DNA of 64,000 nucleotides from Prevotella sp. UBA4330 (GCA_002394385.1 DGTS01000024.1:62001-126000); one strand, 5' to 3'; shown: positions 1 to 7,458, counted from the first letter of the stretch. The notes: a model not told the origin generated them from the letters alone. Numbers and translations: made by a program.

Positions 1-103
1 GATAGTTAAATAATATATATTCATCCTCATAGGTGTTATATGATTGTGCATTTACCATTAAGGACGAAATAAATAAACAAATAAATATTAATAATCTACT
101 CAT
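1..103 (-). CDS. Secreted protein of unknown function, N-terminus only (cut by window edge)
   Basis: An ATG at 103 (reading leftward) opens a frame that stays open to the window edge, giving 34 residues. They begin M-S-R-L-L-I-F-I-C-L-F-I, a hydrophobic core, and end the signal region with V-N-A-Q, a typical Bacteroidetes signal-peptidase I site (cleavage after the Ala). The mature start, S-Y-N-T-Y-E-D-E-Y, is too short to assign a family. A -7 box at 344-351 lies upstream, so the mRNA would have a leader of about 235 nt carrying the structured element at 187-301. The frame is short but the signal peptide and the promoter both support a real gene. Confidence 0.6.
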   Translation of the reverse strand, partial: MSRLLIFICLFISSLMVNAQSYNTYEDEYILFNY

Positions 104-186
104 AAAACATATCAAATAAAAAAATCATTATTTAATATGGGGAAAACCTAACTTAATAAAATACAGAAAGCGCAAACCCCAACATA

Positions 187-301
187 TCTCGGTCAGGCCT
201 ACCACAGCCCTATATCCCTATGCGAAGCCTGCGCTAAAGCACATACTTCATCGAGATATAGTCTGCTCTTGTTCTCTTGCGAGGTGGTAGTTCGACCGAG
301 A
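187..301 (-). ncRNA. Candidate structured leader RNA (nested helices, three-way junction)
   Basis: Read on the minus strand, this stretch contains four nested complementary pairs. P1 joins 294-301 (UCUCGGUC) to 187-194. P2 joins 284-290 (CUACCAC) to 199-205. P3 joins 253-261 (CUAUAUCUC) to 210-218, with one G-U. P4 joins 240-245 (UAUGUG) to 219-224, with one G-U. Right after the 5' strand of P2 is a small hairpin, CUC-GCAA-GAG (274-283), capped by a GNRA tetraloop, so P2, this hairpin and P3 form a three-way junction. It lies between a -7 box (344-351) and the start of the secreted-protein gene (103). I do not recognise it as a known riboswitch class; a cis-regulatory element or small RNA is an inference from structure and position. 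Confidence 0.5.
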
Positions 302-343
302 AATGAGCAAAAAAGTCATGTGTATCTTTTCGATAACACGATG

Positions 344-374
344 CAAAAATAACATTTAATTTTCTAAGATGCAA
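344..374 (-). promoter_or_regulatory. Promoter of the partial secreted-protein gene and its leader RNA
   Basis: On the minus strand TATTTTTG (344-351) matches the Bacteroidetes -7 box TAnnTTTG, with TTG at 372-374 exactly 20 bases upstream. Confidence 0.55.
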
Positions 375-450
375 TCTTTTGAGGAGAAATTTTCAATATG
401 GAGATCAACTGAAGCTCCTGAGGAATGAAAAATATATACATGACAAGAGA

Positions 451-610
451 TTTTCTCCCCTTTGGTCGCTCAACCCTTTAGGGGTGCTTGTTCCCGAAGG
501 GTCTCAAGAAGGGGGAGTTGAGGGGGATTGTCTCGTATTGGTTTACTTTATAATGAAAGACTGGCAGTACAATCCCCTCCTGGCCTCCCCTTACTAGGAG
601 GCGGAAATAT
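451..610. repeat. REP-like inverted pair, copy A (expanded left arm)
   Basis: The right arm (569-610) starts ACAATCCCCTCC and ends in a C-rich/G-rich small hairpin and AAATAT. The left arm (451-531) is its inverted counterpart ending GAGGGGGATTGT, but its hairpin loop is expanded by about 50 bases. The arms are separated by about 37 bases. The same arms recur at 6631-6740 and 7215-7334. Any open frame here is just translation of the repeat. Confidence 0.75.
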
Positions 611-757
611 TCCTGACTTGGATTTGCCTCTTATTTATCTACAAAAAATAGGTAAAGGGCACACATGACGCATGCCCCTACCCTTCTCCGGACATATTGC
701 CAATGAGTTGCATTGTAAGTGATGGTTTTCGGGGATGCAAAAAGGCACTAATTAGCA

Positions 758-803
758 TGCAGTTTATATATAAAACGGAGTGCAGTTTGTATATAAACTA
801 GGT
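758..803. repeat. Two copies of a 23-bp intergenic repeat
   Basis: Two adjacent copies of a 23-bp unit whose core reads TTTATATATAAAACGGAG (the second copy degenerate). The same unit occurs at 11091-11159 and 37055-37096. The rest of 611-957 shows no gene and no other clear signal. Confidence 0.6.
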
Positions 804-940
804 GATGTTTTGTATACAAATCGCAGGCCTGTTAATGGTTAGTTGGAATGCAATTTGTGCTTACTTGGAGCACGTTTCAGATTGAAATGTAATCCAGTTG
901 GGAAATTAACCCTTTTTAACCGTAAATATTTGAGAATCAT

Positions 941-971
941 TTTGTTATGTCGCAGAAAATTTGTAACTTTG
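941..971 (+). promoter_or_regulatory. Promoter of the HU-family gene
   Basis: TTTG at 941-944 and TAACTTTG at 964-971 are separated by 19 bases, an ideal Bacteroidetes -33/-7 pair. Transcription would start near 975, giving a leader of about 65 nt before the ATG at 1039. Confidence 0.7.
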
Positions 972-1038
972 TAACTGGATACAAGAGGGATTGTGTCCAA
1001 GGATAACTTAATTTTTTTACCATTAATTTTAGTATGTT

Positions 1039-1482
1039 ATGGCAGTATTTTACAGATTAGTTCAGGACAACAGGGACAACTCCAAGCACAAGGGAGAGTG
1101 GTACGCACGTGCCAAGATGATTGACACCATCAATCTTGATGAGATTGCTCAACGCATTCAAGACAACACCACAGCAAAGAAGGCTGATGCTCTGGCTGTA
1201 CTCACAGAGATGGTGGAGGTAATCAAGGATTTCATTCAGAAGTCTTATGCTGTAAGAATTGACGGTTTGGGTACATTCAAGATGGGGCTCTCCACATCTC
1301 CAGCACCCACCGCCAAGGAGTTTTCTGCAGCAAAGAATGTGAAGGGATTGCACGTCAATTTCCAACCCGTTGTGACTGTTGACAAGAATGGCCAGCGCCG
1401 GAATGTCTTAACCTCAGGCTCCACAGTCAAGGAACTTCCTAAGAACGATGTGGATAAGGGTGATGATGAGGTGACACCTTAA
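1039..1482 (+). CDS. HU-family DNA-binding protein
   Basis: The 147-residue product begins M-A-V-F-Y-R-L-V-Q and follows the pattern of the long Bacteroidales HU-like proteins: an N-terminal beta segment with a KGEWYARAK element, two helices (about residues 30-65), then the DNA-binding beta-arm region starting at V-R-I-D-G-L-G-T-F (about residues 74-82) and ending near residue 120. The acidic tail (K-N-D-V-D-K-G-D-D-E) is typical of this group. It would bind and bend DNA in the nucleoid. A clean promoter sits at 941-971 and an intrinsic terminator at 1541-1578, so it is probably a single-gene transcription unit. Long HU paralogues often lie next to variable DNA in Bacteroidales; whether this one has a specialised role cannot be told from sequence. 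Confidence 0.9.
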   Translation: MAVFYRLVQDNRDNSKHKGEWYARAKMIDTINLDEIAQRIQDNTTAKKADALAVLTEMVEVIKDFIQKSYAVRIDGLGTFKMGLSTSPAPTAKEFSAAKNVKGLHVNFQPVVTVDKNGQRRNVLTSGSTVKELPKNDVDKGDDEVTP

Positions 1483-1540
1483 AAGACAGCAACGGCTTTT
1501 CATGCCTGCGGAGGATTCTTGTTTAAGAGTTTGAATCCTT

Positions 1541-1578
1541 GCCCCACAGGTTTAAGAACATAAGCTTGTGGGGCTTTT
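1541..1578 (+). terminator. Intrinsic terminator after the HU gene
   Basis: GCCCCACA (1541-1548) pairs perfectly with TGTGGGGC (1567-1574), followed by TTTT. Confidence 0.8.
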
Positions 1579-1757
1579 ACCTACAATCATTGCGGGTGAA
1601 ATGAGGATACGTTAGGAGACAGAAAAATATTTGAGAGTTAATTAAATTTCATTCGTTTTTATGTTAAGAATTACCACCCTTTCTATTGTGAAAGTAAAGC
1701 AGGGTAACACTCTGGCAGAGAACGGAATAACAATTACGAATTAATTAAAAGACAAGA

Positions 1758-2519
1758 ATGTATATTAAACAAAAATTACTTGACAAATGTAGGGGTAACA
1801 AAGATGCCCAGAAGATAGTTGCGCTTGCCATCTACCTGAAAAGCATCATTAAAAAATCACGTTTAAAGCGTTACAACCTTCACAGACTTTGTTCTGTGGC
1901 AAGGGTGCCCTATAATACGCTGAAGAATTATATGCCAATTTTAGAGAATAACAAGTTCATCCATTTCGAAGGTTCAGGCAAGAACATGATATTAGTATTG
2001 AATAGTCTCAGTTCACGCAATATCAAAGGGAATATTGACATCAGTTTTTTCGATTTTTCTTCTTACAAGCATGTCATCAGTTCACTTAGGTCCTTTATTA
2101 TAATTAGAGTACAATTAAGGAAGGAGTTCATAAAATATGTGCTTAAAGAAAACAGGAGTCCCAAACCGAATACCGACTATAAAGCGGTAAAGAAAATGGT
2201 GAAGAAAATGGTGCGTAATGGGGTGCTTAACACGCCAAATCAGGTGTATGAGGAGTATGGAATAAGCATCGAAAGGCTAAAAAAAGAACTTGGATGTAGC
2301 GGTGTCACGGTCATTAAGACAATAAAATTTGCAGAGAATCATGGGTGGATCATAAAGCATCGACATTATGTACAAACCTATGCTAATGGCGTCAATTACT
2401 ATGTCCCTGAGAACTTTACCTTTGCCACGAAGAACAATTTATACGTTGTTTTGCCTAACACCTACTCTATTCCACCTGCCTTACTCTCCTCGATGCTTTC
2501 ACTTTATTACAGACTTTAA
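1758..2519 (+). CDS. Putative DNA-binding protein with two helix-turn-helix-like segments
   Basis: This 253-residue product is not one I recognise by name. It is basic and rich in Lys, Asn and Ile, and its DNA is more AT-rich than the housekeeping genes nearby. Two segments look like winged helix-turn-helix units: residues about 40-75 (L-H-R-L-C-S-V-A-R-V-P-Y-N-T-L-K-N-Y, then L-E-N-N-K-F-I) and about 170-205 (S-I-E-R-L-K-K-E-L-G-C-S-G-V-T-V-I-K, then N-H-G-W-I). Both have a recognition-helix-like stretch followed by a hydrophobic wing. No signal peptide or membrane segment is seen. It follows the HU gene after a terminator, so it is likely separately transcribed, but no clear -7 box was found in 1579-1757. 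Regulator or replication-type protein of mobile origin are both possible. Confidence 0.6.
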   Translation: MYIKQKLLDKCRGNKDAQKIVALAIYLKSIIKKSRLKRYNLHRLCSVARVPYNTLKNYMPILENNKFIHFEGSGKNMILVLNSLSSRNIKGNIDISFFDFSSYKHVISSLRSFIIIRVQLRKEFIKYVLKENRSPKPNTDYKAVKKMVKKMVRNGVLNTPNQVYEEYGISIERLKKELGCSGVTVIKTIKFAENHGWIIKHRHYVQTYANGVNYYVPENFTFATKNNLYVVLPNTYSIPPALLSSMLSLYYRL

Positions 2520-2705
2520 CAGGACATCATCAACATGGTATGGTATATTATTAGATTATAGTTTTTGCAAATAGCGAATATAGATAATAAACAAAGAAGA
2601 CTGAAGAACGATGTCCCCAGTCTTCAATGTGGATGAATATTTTGCTCTACCCTACGCCTCCCTAACTGAAAGGAAGTTTTGGCAATAGGTGGCAGAGATT
2701 ATTCT

Positions 2706-4223
2706 TTACTGATGCTGTTCACGGAGCAGGTCATTGACCGTCTTCACAGGGTTGAAGGTGCCAAGTGGCACTTCAACGAAGATGGTGTTCCAGTTGCTCA
2801 TAGCACCATTCCAGAGTCCTGGCAGTTCGAGAGCCTTGAGTTCCTTGCCGCTCTTACTCTTGCTGCTGATGAAACCGGTGGTCTTATCAACGTAGTCAGG
2901 CAGGTTGAAAGGCTTTCCCTTGTAGTCCTTGATGGCGCATACAAGGTCAACGGGGTTGAAATGAGTACCCTCTTTGAACATGCGCATGTATTCTTCGTTA
3001 GTCTTGTCTATCTGGCTGCTCTCAAGAATTTGCAGACTCACGGTGCCATCCTGGTTGTATGTGAGGAATGGGCCACCACCAGGCTCACCAACATTCTTTA
3101 CCACTCCACAAACACGAATAGGACGATTAAGTTTCTCCTTGAGGAATATCACGAGTTCGGCATCTTCAAGATTCTTGATGTCTTCCTTTTTGCAGCAAAG
3201 GTCATGTTTCACGAAACGAATAATCTCTTCAAGTGTCTCGTGTGTGTATGCACCACTCTCGAGTATTTCAAGATATTGGAACACCTTCTTCTGGAGTGAC
3301 ACCAGTATGCCGGCAATCACCTGCTTGTAGGTCACGGTCTCAGGCTTCAGACGGTCAGGCACCACGTTGTCGATGTTCTTGATGAACACCACGTCGGCGC
3401 TGATTTCGTTTAGGTTCTCTATCAGAGCGCCATGTCCTCCCGGGCGGAAGAGCAACGAACCATCCTCATTGCGGAAAGGAGTATTGTCCGGATTGGCTGC
3501 CACGGTATCGGTACTGGGTTTCTGCTCAGAGAAACTGATGTTGTACTTTATGCCGTACTTTTGTGCATACTGAGCCTGCTTGTCAGCCACTTTCTGCTCG
3601 AAGAGTTGCAGATGCTCATGGCTCACGGTGAAATGCACGTTAGCCTCTCCCCCACTCTCAGCATATAGAGCGCCCTCTACGAGATGCTCCTCCATAGGAG
3701 TGCGCGGTCCCTCAGGATAGTTGTGGAAGAGCAGCAGACCCTTTGGCAGTTGTCCGTAGTTGAGTCCGCTCTTGTCCAGCATGTTCTTCACTACAGCCTT
3801 GTAGTTGCCCTCGGCGAGAAGTTCCTTTATTCCCTTGCCCTCATTCTTCTTGCATGCCTCGTCCAGAGCACCATAGAAGGCAAACTTCTCGATGTTGTCG
3901 AAGTACTCCTTCTCAAAGTCGGTTGTAGGCACATCATAGTCGGCATCGAGGAAAGCGAACATGTTCTTGAACATGCGGCTTGCTGCACCGCTGGCAGGAA
4001 CAAACTTCACAATCTTCTTTCCCTCTGCCTTATAGTCGTTCCATGTCTTTACATAGTCTTGGCACTCAGCCTCTGTAGGAGCCACGATGCCATTGCCTAT
4101 AGCGGCAGGTCCTTCCAGACGGAGGAATGGGAATCCGGTTTTAAACTCTTGCAGTTGGTTCTCGATTTGCTCAGGTGTTATTCCTTTCTGAGCGATTTGT
4201 TTTAGATCTAATTCTGATAACAT
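2706..4223 (-). CDS. DUF4301 family protein (nucleotidyltransferase-like)
   Basis: The product is 505 residues from the ATG at 4223 (M-L-S-E-L-D-L-K-Q). A further ATG at 4265 is excluded because the -7 box TATATTTG at 4263-4270 covers it. The family is common in Bacteroidetes and uncharacterised. Several segments recall sugar-nucleotide pyrophosphorylases: V-P-A-S-G-A-A-S-R-M-F-K (about residue 75) resembles the glycine-rich nucleotide-binding loop, R-P-G-G-H-G-A-L-I-E-N-L-N (about residue 275) resembles the uridine-binding loop, and D-V-V-F-I-K-N-I-D-N-V follows. That enzymatic reading is an inference. It is a single gene diverging from relA, with 120 bp between the two start codons that hold both promoters. 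A weak hairpin (2596-2603 with 2618-2625) lies beyond its stop. Confidence 0.85.
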   Translation of the reverse strand: MLSELDLKQIAQKGITPEQIENQLQEFKTGFPFLRLEGPAAIGNGIVAPTEAECQDYVKTWNDYKAEGKKIVKFVPASGAASRMFKNMFAFLDADYDVPTTDFEKEYFDNIEKFAFYGALDEACKKNEGKGIKELLAEGNYKAVVKNMLDKSGLNYGQLPKGLLLFHNYPEGPRTPMEEHLVEGALYAESGGEANVHFTVSHEHLQLFEQKVADKQAQYAQKYGIKYNISFSEQKPSTDTVAANPDNTPFRNEDGSLLFRPGGHGALIENLNEISADVVFIKNIDNVVPDRLKPETVTYKQVIAGILVSLQKKVFQYLEILESGAYTHETLEEIIRFVKHDLCCKKEDIKNLEDAELVIFLKEKLNRPIRVCGVVKNVGEPGGGPFLTYNQDGTVSLQILESSQIDKTNEEYMRMFKEGTHFNPVDLVCAIKDYKGKPFNLPDYVDKTTGFISSKSKSGKELKALELPGLWNGAMSNWNTIFVEVPLGTFNPVKTVNDLLREQHQ

Positions 4224-4262
4224 AATTATGGTATTTTTTAGTAGTTTCGATGAAAACTCTCG

Positions 4263-4270
4263 CAAATATA
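4263..4270 (-). promoter_or_regulatory. -7 box of the DUF4301 gene
   Basis: TATATTTG on the minus strand. It excludes the ATG at 4265 and supports the start at 4223. Confidence 0.6.
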
Positions 4271-4313
4271 GTTACTTTTTTCTGAATTAAGAAAGAAATG
4301 AGCGAAAAATTCA

Positions 4314-4321
4314 TAACTTTG
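4314..4321 (+). promoter_or_regulatory. -7 box of the relA gene
   Basis: TAACTTTG. The ATG at 4323 lies too close downstream, so translation should begin at the in-frame ATG at 4344. No clear -33 element is seen. Confidence 0.55.
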
Positions 4322-4343
4322 CATGAAAATCTACCAAAACAAT

Positions 4344-6578
4344 ATGGAAAGAAGTTTCACATTTACCGCCGAAGAGCGCCACGAGACATATATACTGGTG
4401 AAGAGGTTGCTGAAGATTATCACCCCTTCGCTGAGCAAGACGGAGAAGAGACTCGTCATAAAGAGCCTGAACAACGCCTATGAGAATGACGTATTACAGC
4501 GCGATGCTTTCGGGTTGAATCCCGTAGTGAAGTCGTTGCAGACGGCACTCATCGCCGCCGAGCAGATAGGTGTGGGCAGAGATGCCATCATCGCTACCCT
4601 GCTCTACTGTTCATACAGCAGCGACAGTTACGACAAGGAGGCAACAGCAAACCTCTTCGGGACGAGTGTGGCGACGATTATTTCTGGTTTGGTAAGGATT
4701 CAGAAACTATATAAGAAGAACCCTGTAGTGGAGAGTGAGAACTTCCGTAACCTGCTGTTGTCTTTTGCAGAGGATATGCGCGTCATTCTGCTCATGATTG
4801 CCGAGCGCGTGAACCTTATGCGGCAGATACGCGATGCTGAGAATGAAGAGGCGAAGAAACGTGTTTCGCAGGAGGCAAGTTACCTTTATGCACCGCTTGC
4901 TCATAAGTTGGGACTCTATCAACTGAAAAGTGAACTGGAGGACCTCTCGCTGAAATATCTGGAGCATGACGCCTACTACATGATAAAGGACAACCTGAAT
5001 GCCACAAAGAAGAGCCGTGATGCCTATATAGAGAGGTTCATTGGTCCTATTGCGGAGAAACTTAACGCTGCAGGGTTCAAATACCACATGAAGGGACGTA
5101 CCAAGAGCATACATAGCATCTGGCAGAAGATGAAGAAACAACAATGTGGCTTTGGCGGCATCTATGACCTCTTTGCGATACGCATTATACTTAAAGTGCC
5201 AGAGGTGGACGACGAGAAGAAGTATCATGCTCTTGAGAAAACGCAGTGCTGGCAGGTATTTTCTATCATCACAGACATGTACCAGCCTAACCCAAAGAGA
5301 CTGCGCGACTGGCTCTCTGTGCCTAAGACCAACGGATATGAGAGCCTGCACATCACGGTGCTCGGACCTGAAGGAAAGTGGGTAGAGGTGCAAATCAGGA
5401 CTGAGAGGATGGATGAGGTGGCCGAGAAAGGTGTCGCTGCACACTGGCGCTACAAGGGCGTTAAAGGTGAGAGCGGACTCGACGACTGGCTTAAGAACAT
5501 ACGTACAGCCATCGAGAACAGCGATGACATGCAGGTGATGGACGAGTTCAAGATGAATCTCTATGAGGACGAGGTGTATGTTTTCTCGCCACGCGGTGAC
5601 CTCTTCAAACTGCCAAAGGGCGCTACGGTGCTCGACTTCGCCTACACCATACACACCAACGTGGGCAACAGGTGCACAGGTGCGAAGATAAACAACAAGA
5701 TAGTGAACTTCCGCCATGTGCTGCAAAGTGGCGACCAGATAGAGATTATAACCTCTAACAATCAGAAGCCCAAGCGCGACTGGCTAACGTACGTCAAAAC
5801 AAGCCATGCCAAGAGCAAGATACGTTTTGCCCTGAAAGAGACTCAGGTGAAGGAGAGTCTGATGGCAAAGGAGATGATGGAGCGCAGGATGAAGAACAAG
5901 AAGATAGAGATGGACGAGTCTGTCATGAACCAACTCATCAAGAAAATGGGATTCAAGCAGACCACCGATTTCTACCATCAGATAGCAGACGGAACGCTCG
6001 ACCTTAACATCATCATTGAGAAATATAACGAACTGAAGAATCCCTCGTCTGTTCAGGCAACACCGATACCGGTCCGAAGTGCCGAGGAGTTCAGTTATGA
6101 GAATCCCAATGAACTGGGAGAGAGCATCAGCGATGACGTTCTCGTTATAGACCAGAACCTCAAAGGCATCGACTATCAGTTGGCTCGGTGCTGCCACCCA
6201 ATATATGGCGACCCCGTGTTTGGCTTCGTCGGGGTGAACGGCGGTATCAAGATTCACCGCAACGACTGCCCTAACGCACCTGAGATGCGCCGCAGGTTTG
6301 GCTATAGAATTGTCAGAGCGAAATGGAGCGGAAAAGGTGACTCGCAGTATAGCACATCGCTCCGCATCATTGGTAACGACGACATAGGCATTGTGAACAA
6401 CATAACAAGCATCATATCAAAGGAAGAGAAGATAATGATGCGCAGCATAAACATCGACAGCAACGACGGCCTCTTCAGCGGAACCCTCTCTGTCAATGTT
6501 GAAGACACCCAGCGTCTGGAAGCACTCATCAAGAAACTGAGGACTGTTAAGGGCGTGAAGCAAGTGATGAGAGTGTAA
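4344..6578 (+). CDS. relA: RelA/SpoT family (p)ppGpp synthetase, hydrolase site degenerate
   Basis: 744 residues from the ATG at 4344 (M-E-R-S-F-T-F-T-A-E-E). Order of domains: a degenerate HD domain (about 20-190); synthetase domain (about 230-360, with G-I-Y-D-L-F-A-I-R-I, T-N-G-Y-E-S-L-H and E-V-Q-I-R-T); TGS domain (about 410-470, V-Y-V-F-S-P-R-G); a Cys/His segment (A-R-C-C-H-P-I-Y-G, about 610); and a C-terminal ACT domain (about 670-744). Where hydrolases have a His-Asp pair (LHDVVED), this protein reads L-Y-C-S-Y-S-S-D, and the usual D-R-L-x-N-M-R reads E-R-V-N-L-M-R. It should therefore make but not degrade the alarmone, like E. coli RelA, and needs a hydrolase elsewhere in the genome. 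It would respond to uncharged tRNA at the ribosome. The divergent neighbour is DUF4301. Confidence 0.92.
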   Translation: MERSFTFTAEERHETYILVKRLLKIITPSLSKTEKRLVIKSLNNAYENDVLQRDAFGLNPVVKSLQTALIAAEQIGVGRDAIIATLLYCSYSSDSYDKEATANLFGTSVATIISGLVRIQKLYKKNPVVESENFRNLLLSFAEDMRVILLMIAERVNLMRQIRDAENEEAKKRVSQEASYLYAPLAHKLGLYQLKSELEDLSLKYLEHDAYYMIKDNLNATKKSRDAYIERFIGPIAEKLNAAGFKYHMKGRTKSIHSIWQKMKKQQCGFGGIYDLFAIRIILKVPEVDDEKKYHALEKTQCWQVFSIITDMYQPNPKRLRDWLSVPKTNGYESLHITVLGPEGKWVEVQIRTERMDEVAEKGVAAHWRYKGVKGESGLDDWLKNIRTAIENSDDMQVMDEFKMNLYEDEVYVFSPRGDLFKLPKGATVLDFAYTIHTNVGNRCTGAKINNKIVNFRHVLQSGDQIEIITSNNQKPKRDWLTYVKTSHAKSKIRFALKETQVKESLMAKEMMERRMKNKKIEMDESVMNQLIKKMGFKQTTDFYHQIADGTLDLNIIIEKYNELKNPSSVQATPIPVRSAEEFSYENPNELGESISDDVLVIDQNLKGIDYQLARCCHPIYGDPVFGFVGVNGGIKIHRNDCPNAPEMRRRFGYRIVRAKWSGKGDSQYSTSLRIIGNDDIGIVNNITSIISKEEKIMMRSINIDSNDGLFSGTLSVNVEDTQRLEALIKKLRTVKGVKQVMRV

Positions 6579-6630
6579 TCCTTCCGCCCCGTAGTAGTTC
6601 ATGGACTACCCAAGAGGCAAAGGCAGGAAC

Positions 6631-6740
6631 ATTTCCGCCCCTTAGTAAGGGGAGGCTAGGCGGGGATTGTAAAGCACAAGTCCCTGATTCTTGCAGAATA
6701 CAATCCCCCTCAACTCCCCCTTACTAAGAGGGAGAAATAT
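6631..6740. repeat. REP-like inverted pair, copy B (upstream of the DUF559 gene)
   Basis: The left arm 6631-6670 reads ATTTCCGCCCCTTAG... and ends GGCGGGGATTGT. The right arm 6700-6740 starts ACAATCCCCCTC and ends GGGAGAAATAT. The arms are near-perfect reverse complements around a 29-bp spacer, and each arm also contains its own small hairpin. A degenerate half arm precedes it at about 6582-6597. The pair ends 32 bp before the DUF559 ATG. Confidence 0.85.
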
Positions 6741-6772
6741 AATAGAAACGTAATTTTAAAACGCTAAGAATA

Positions 6773-7261
6773 ATGTCAAAAGAAAGAGTTTTCACACTAA
6801 CAGATGCCAAAATAAAAAGAAAAAGTCTGAGGAACAACTCTACCGCAGCAGAATGTACATTATGGAAAGTGTTGAAAAATAGACAAATAGAGGGATTGAG
6901 ATTTCGTAGGCAACATAGCATAGGACCATACATAATGGATTTTTACTGTCCTGAAATAAAACTCTGCATAGAACTTGACGGTGAACCCCATGACAATTCC
7001 GAGCAATATAATGCAGACATGGAACGAACTAAATACATAAACGAAGAGGGCTTCACAGTAGTAAGGTTTAGTAATAATGTCGTATTCAATAATATTGAGG
7101 TTATTACAGAGAGCATAAAATGGTTTAGAGAGAATCCACAACAAATAAAAGGATATGTAAAAGACATGTATTTAGGTGATATTACAATACATCACCAACA
7201 CTCTCATATTGATTACAATCCCCCTCTAACTCCCCCTTGCCAAGGGGGAGAAATGTACTGA
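6773..7261 (+). CDS. DUF559 endonuclease-like protein (Vsr-related fold)
   Basis: 162 residues. The N-terminus (N-N-S-T-A-A-E-C-T-L-W-K-V-L-K-N-R-Q-I) and the core R-F-R-R-Q-H-S-I-G-P-Y-I-M-D-F-Y-C-P are diagnostic of DUF559, a family placed in the PD-(D/E)XK nuclease superfamily close to very-short-patch-repair endonucleases. Candidate active-site residues are D in I-M-D-F-Y (about residue 59) and E/D in C-I-E-L-D-G-E-P-H (about residue 70). The nuclease core ends near residue 120 (W-F-R-E-N-P). The last 15 or so residues, including N-P-P-L-T-P-P, are encoded by the flanking repeat (7215-7257). Inverted REP-like pairs lie on both sides. Activity is inferred from the family; a link with repeat spread is a hypothesis. 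Confidence 0.85.
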   Translation: MSKERVFTLTDAKIKRKSLRNNSTAAECTLWKVLKNRQIEGLRFRRQHSIGPYIMDFYCPEIKLCIELDGEPHDNSEQYNADMERTKYINEEGFTVVRFSNNVVFNNIEVITESIKWFRENPQQIKGYVKDMYLGDITIHHQHSHIDYNPPLTPPCQGGEMY

Positions 7262-7334
7262 AACATTATTTCACCTCAAACGAAGAAGTATAATATTTCC
7301 TCCTCCTAGTAGGGGGAGGTCAGGAGGGGATTGT
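7215..7334. repeat. REP-like inverted pair, copy C (overlaps the DUF559 stop)
   Basis: The same two arms as copy B but in swapped order: ACAATCCCCCTC... at 7215-7257 and ...GGAGGGGATTGT at 7295-7334, 37 bp apart. The first arm runs through the 3' end of the DUF559 gene. The rest of the gap to the transporter gene (7335-7458) shows nothing clear. Confidence 0.85.
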
Positions 7335-7458
7335 TTCGTATTACATCATTTCTATTAATCCCCTCTAACATGGACATGTAATCAATCTAACCGAAATAGC
7401 AATGCAAAGAATGTGATATGTTTCAAAGTAAACGAGTAACTTGTTGTTTGATAAGCCA

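Noticed and set aside
248..319. A 23-codon frame (minus strand, ATG at 319) overlapping the structured leader RNA
   Set aside because: It runs through the paired strands of the RNA, has no recognisable product, and the overlapping frame is equally open; the helix pattern explains the sequence better. It could still be a regulatory upstream frame.
379..597. A 72-codon plus-strand frame
   Set aside because: It is translation of REP-like copy A and its flank, with low-complexity peptide and no start signals.
1661..1744. A 27-codon plus-strand frame ahead of the helix-turn-helix gene
   Set aside because: No promoter, no recognisable peptide and no overlap with the next gene; kept only as a remote possibility.
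2596..2625. Hairpin GAAGACTG/CAGTCTTC between the helix-turn-helix gene and DUF4301
   Set aside because: Stem is 8 bp with a long loop and no T tract on either strand, so I do not call it a terminator.
4707..5726. A 339-codon frame antisense to relA
   Set aside because: Shadow of the relA coding frame; His/Leu/Val-rich composition typical of antisense frames and no homology pattern.
6773..7334. The DUF559 unit as a classical insertion sequence
   Set aside because: There is no transposase, no terminal inverted repeats ending in a target duplication that I can see, and the flanking arms are themselves inverted pairs; a REPIN-like reading fits better.
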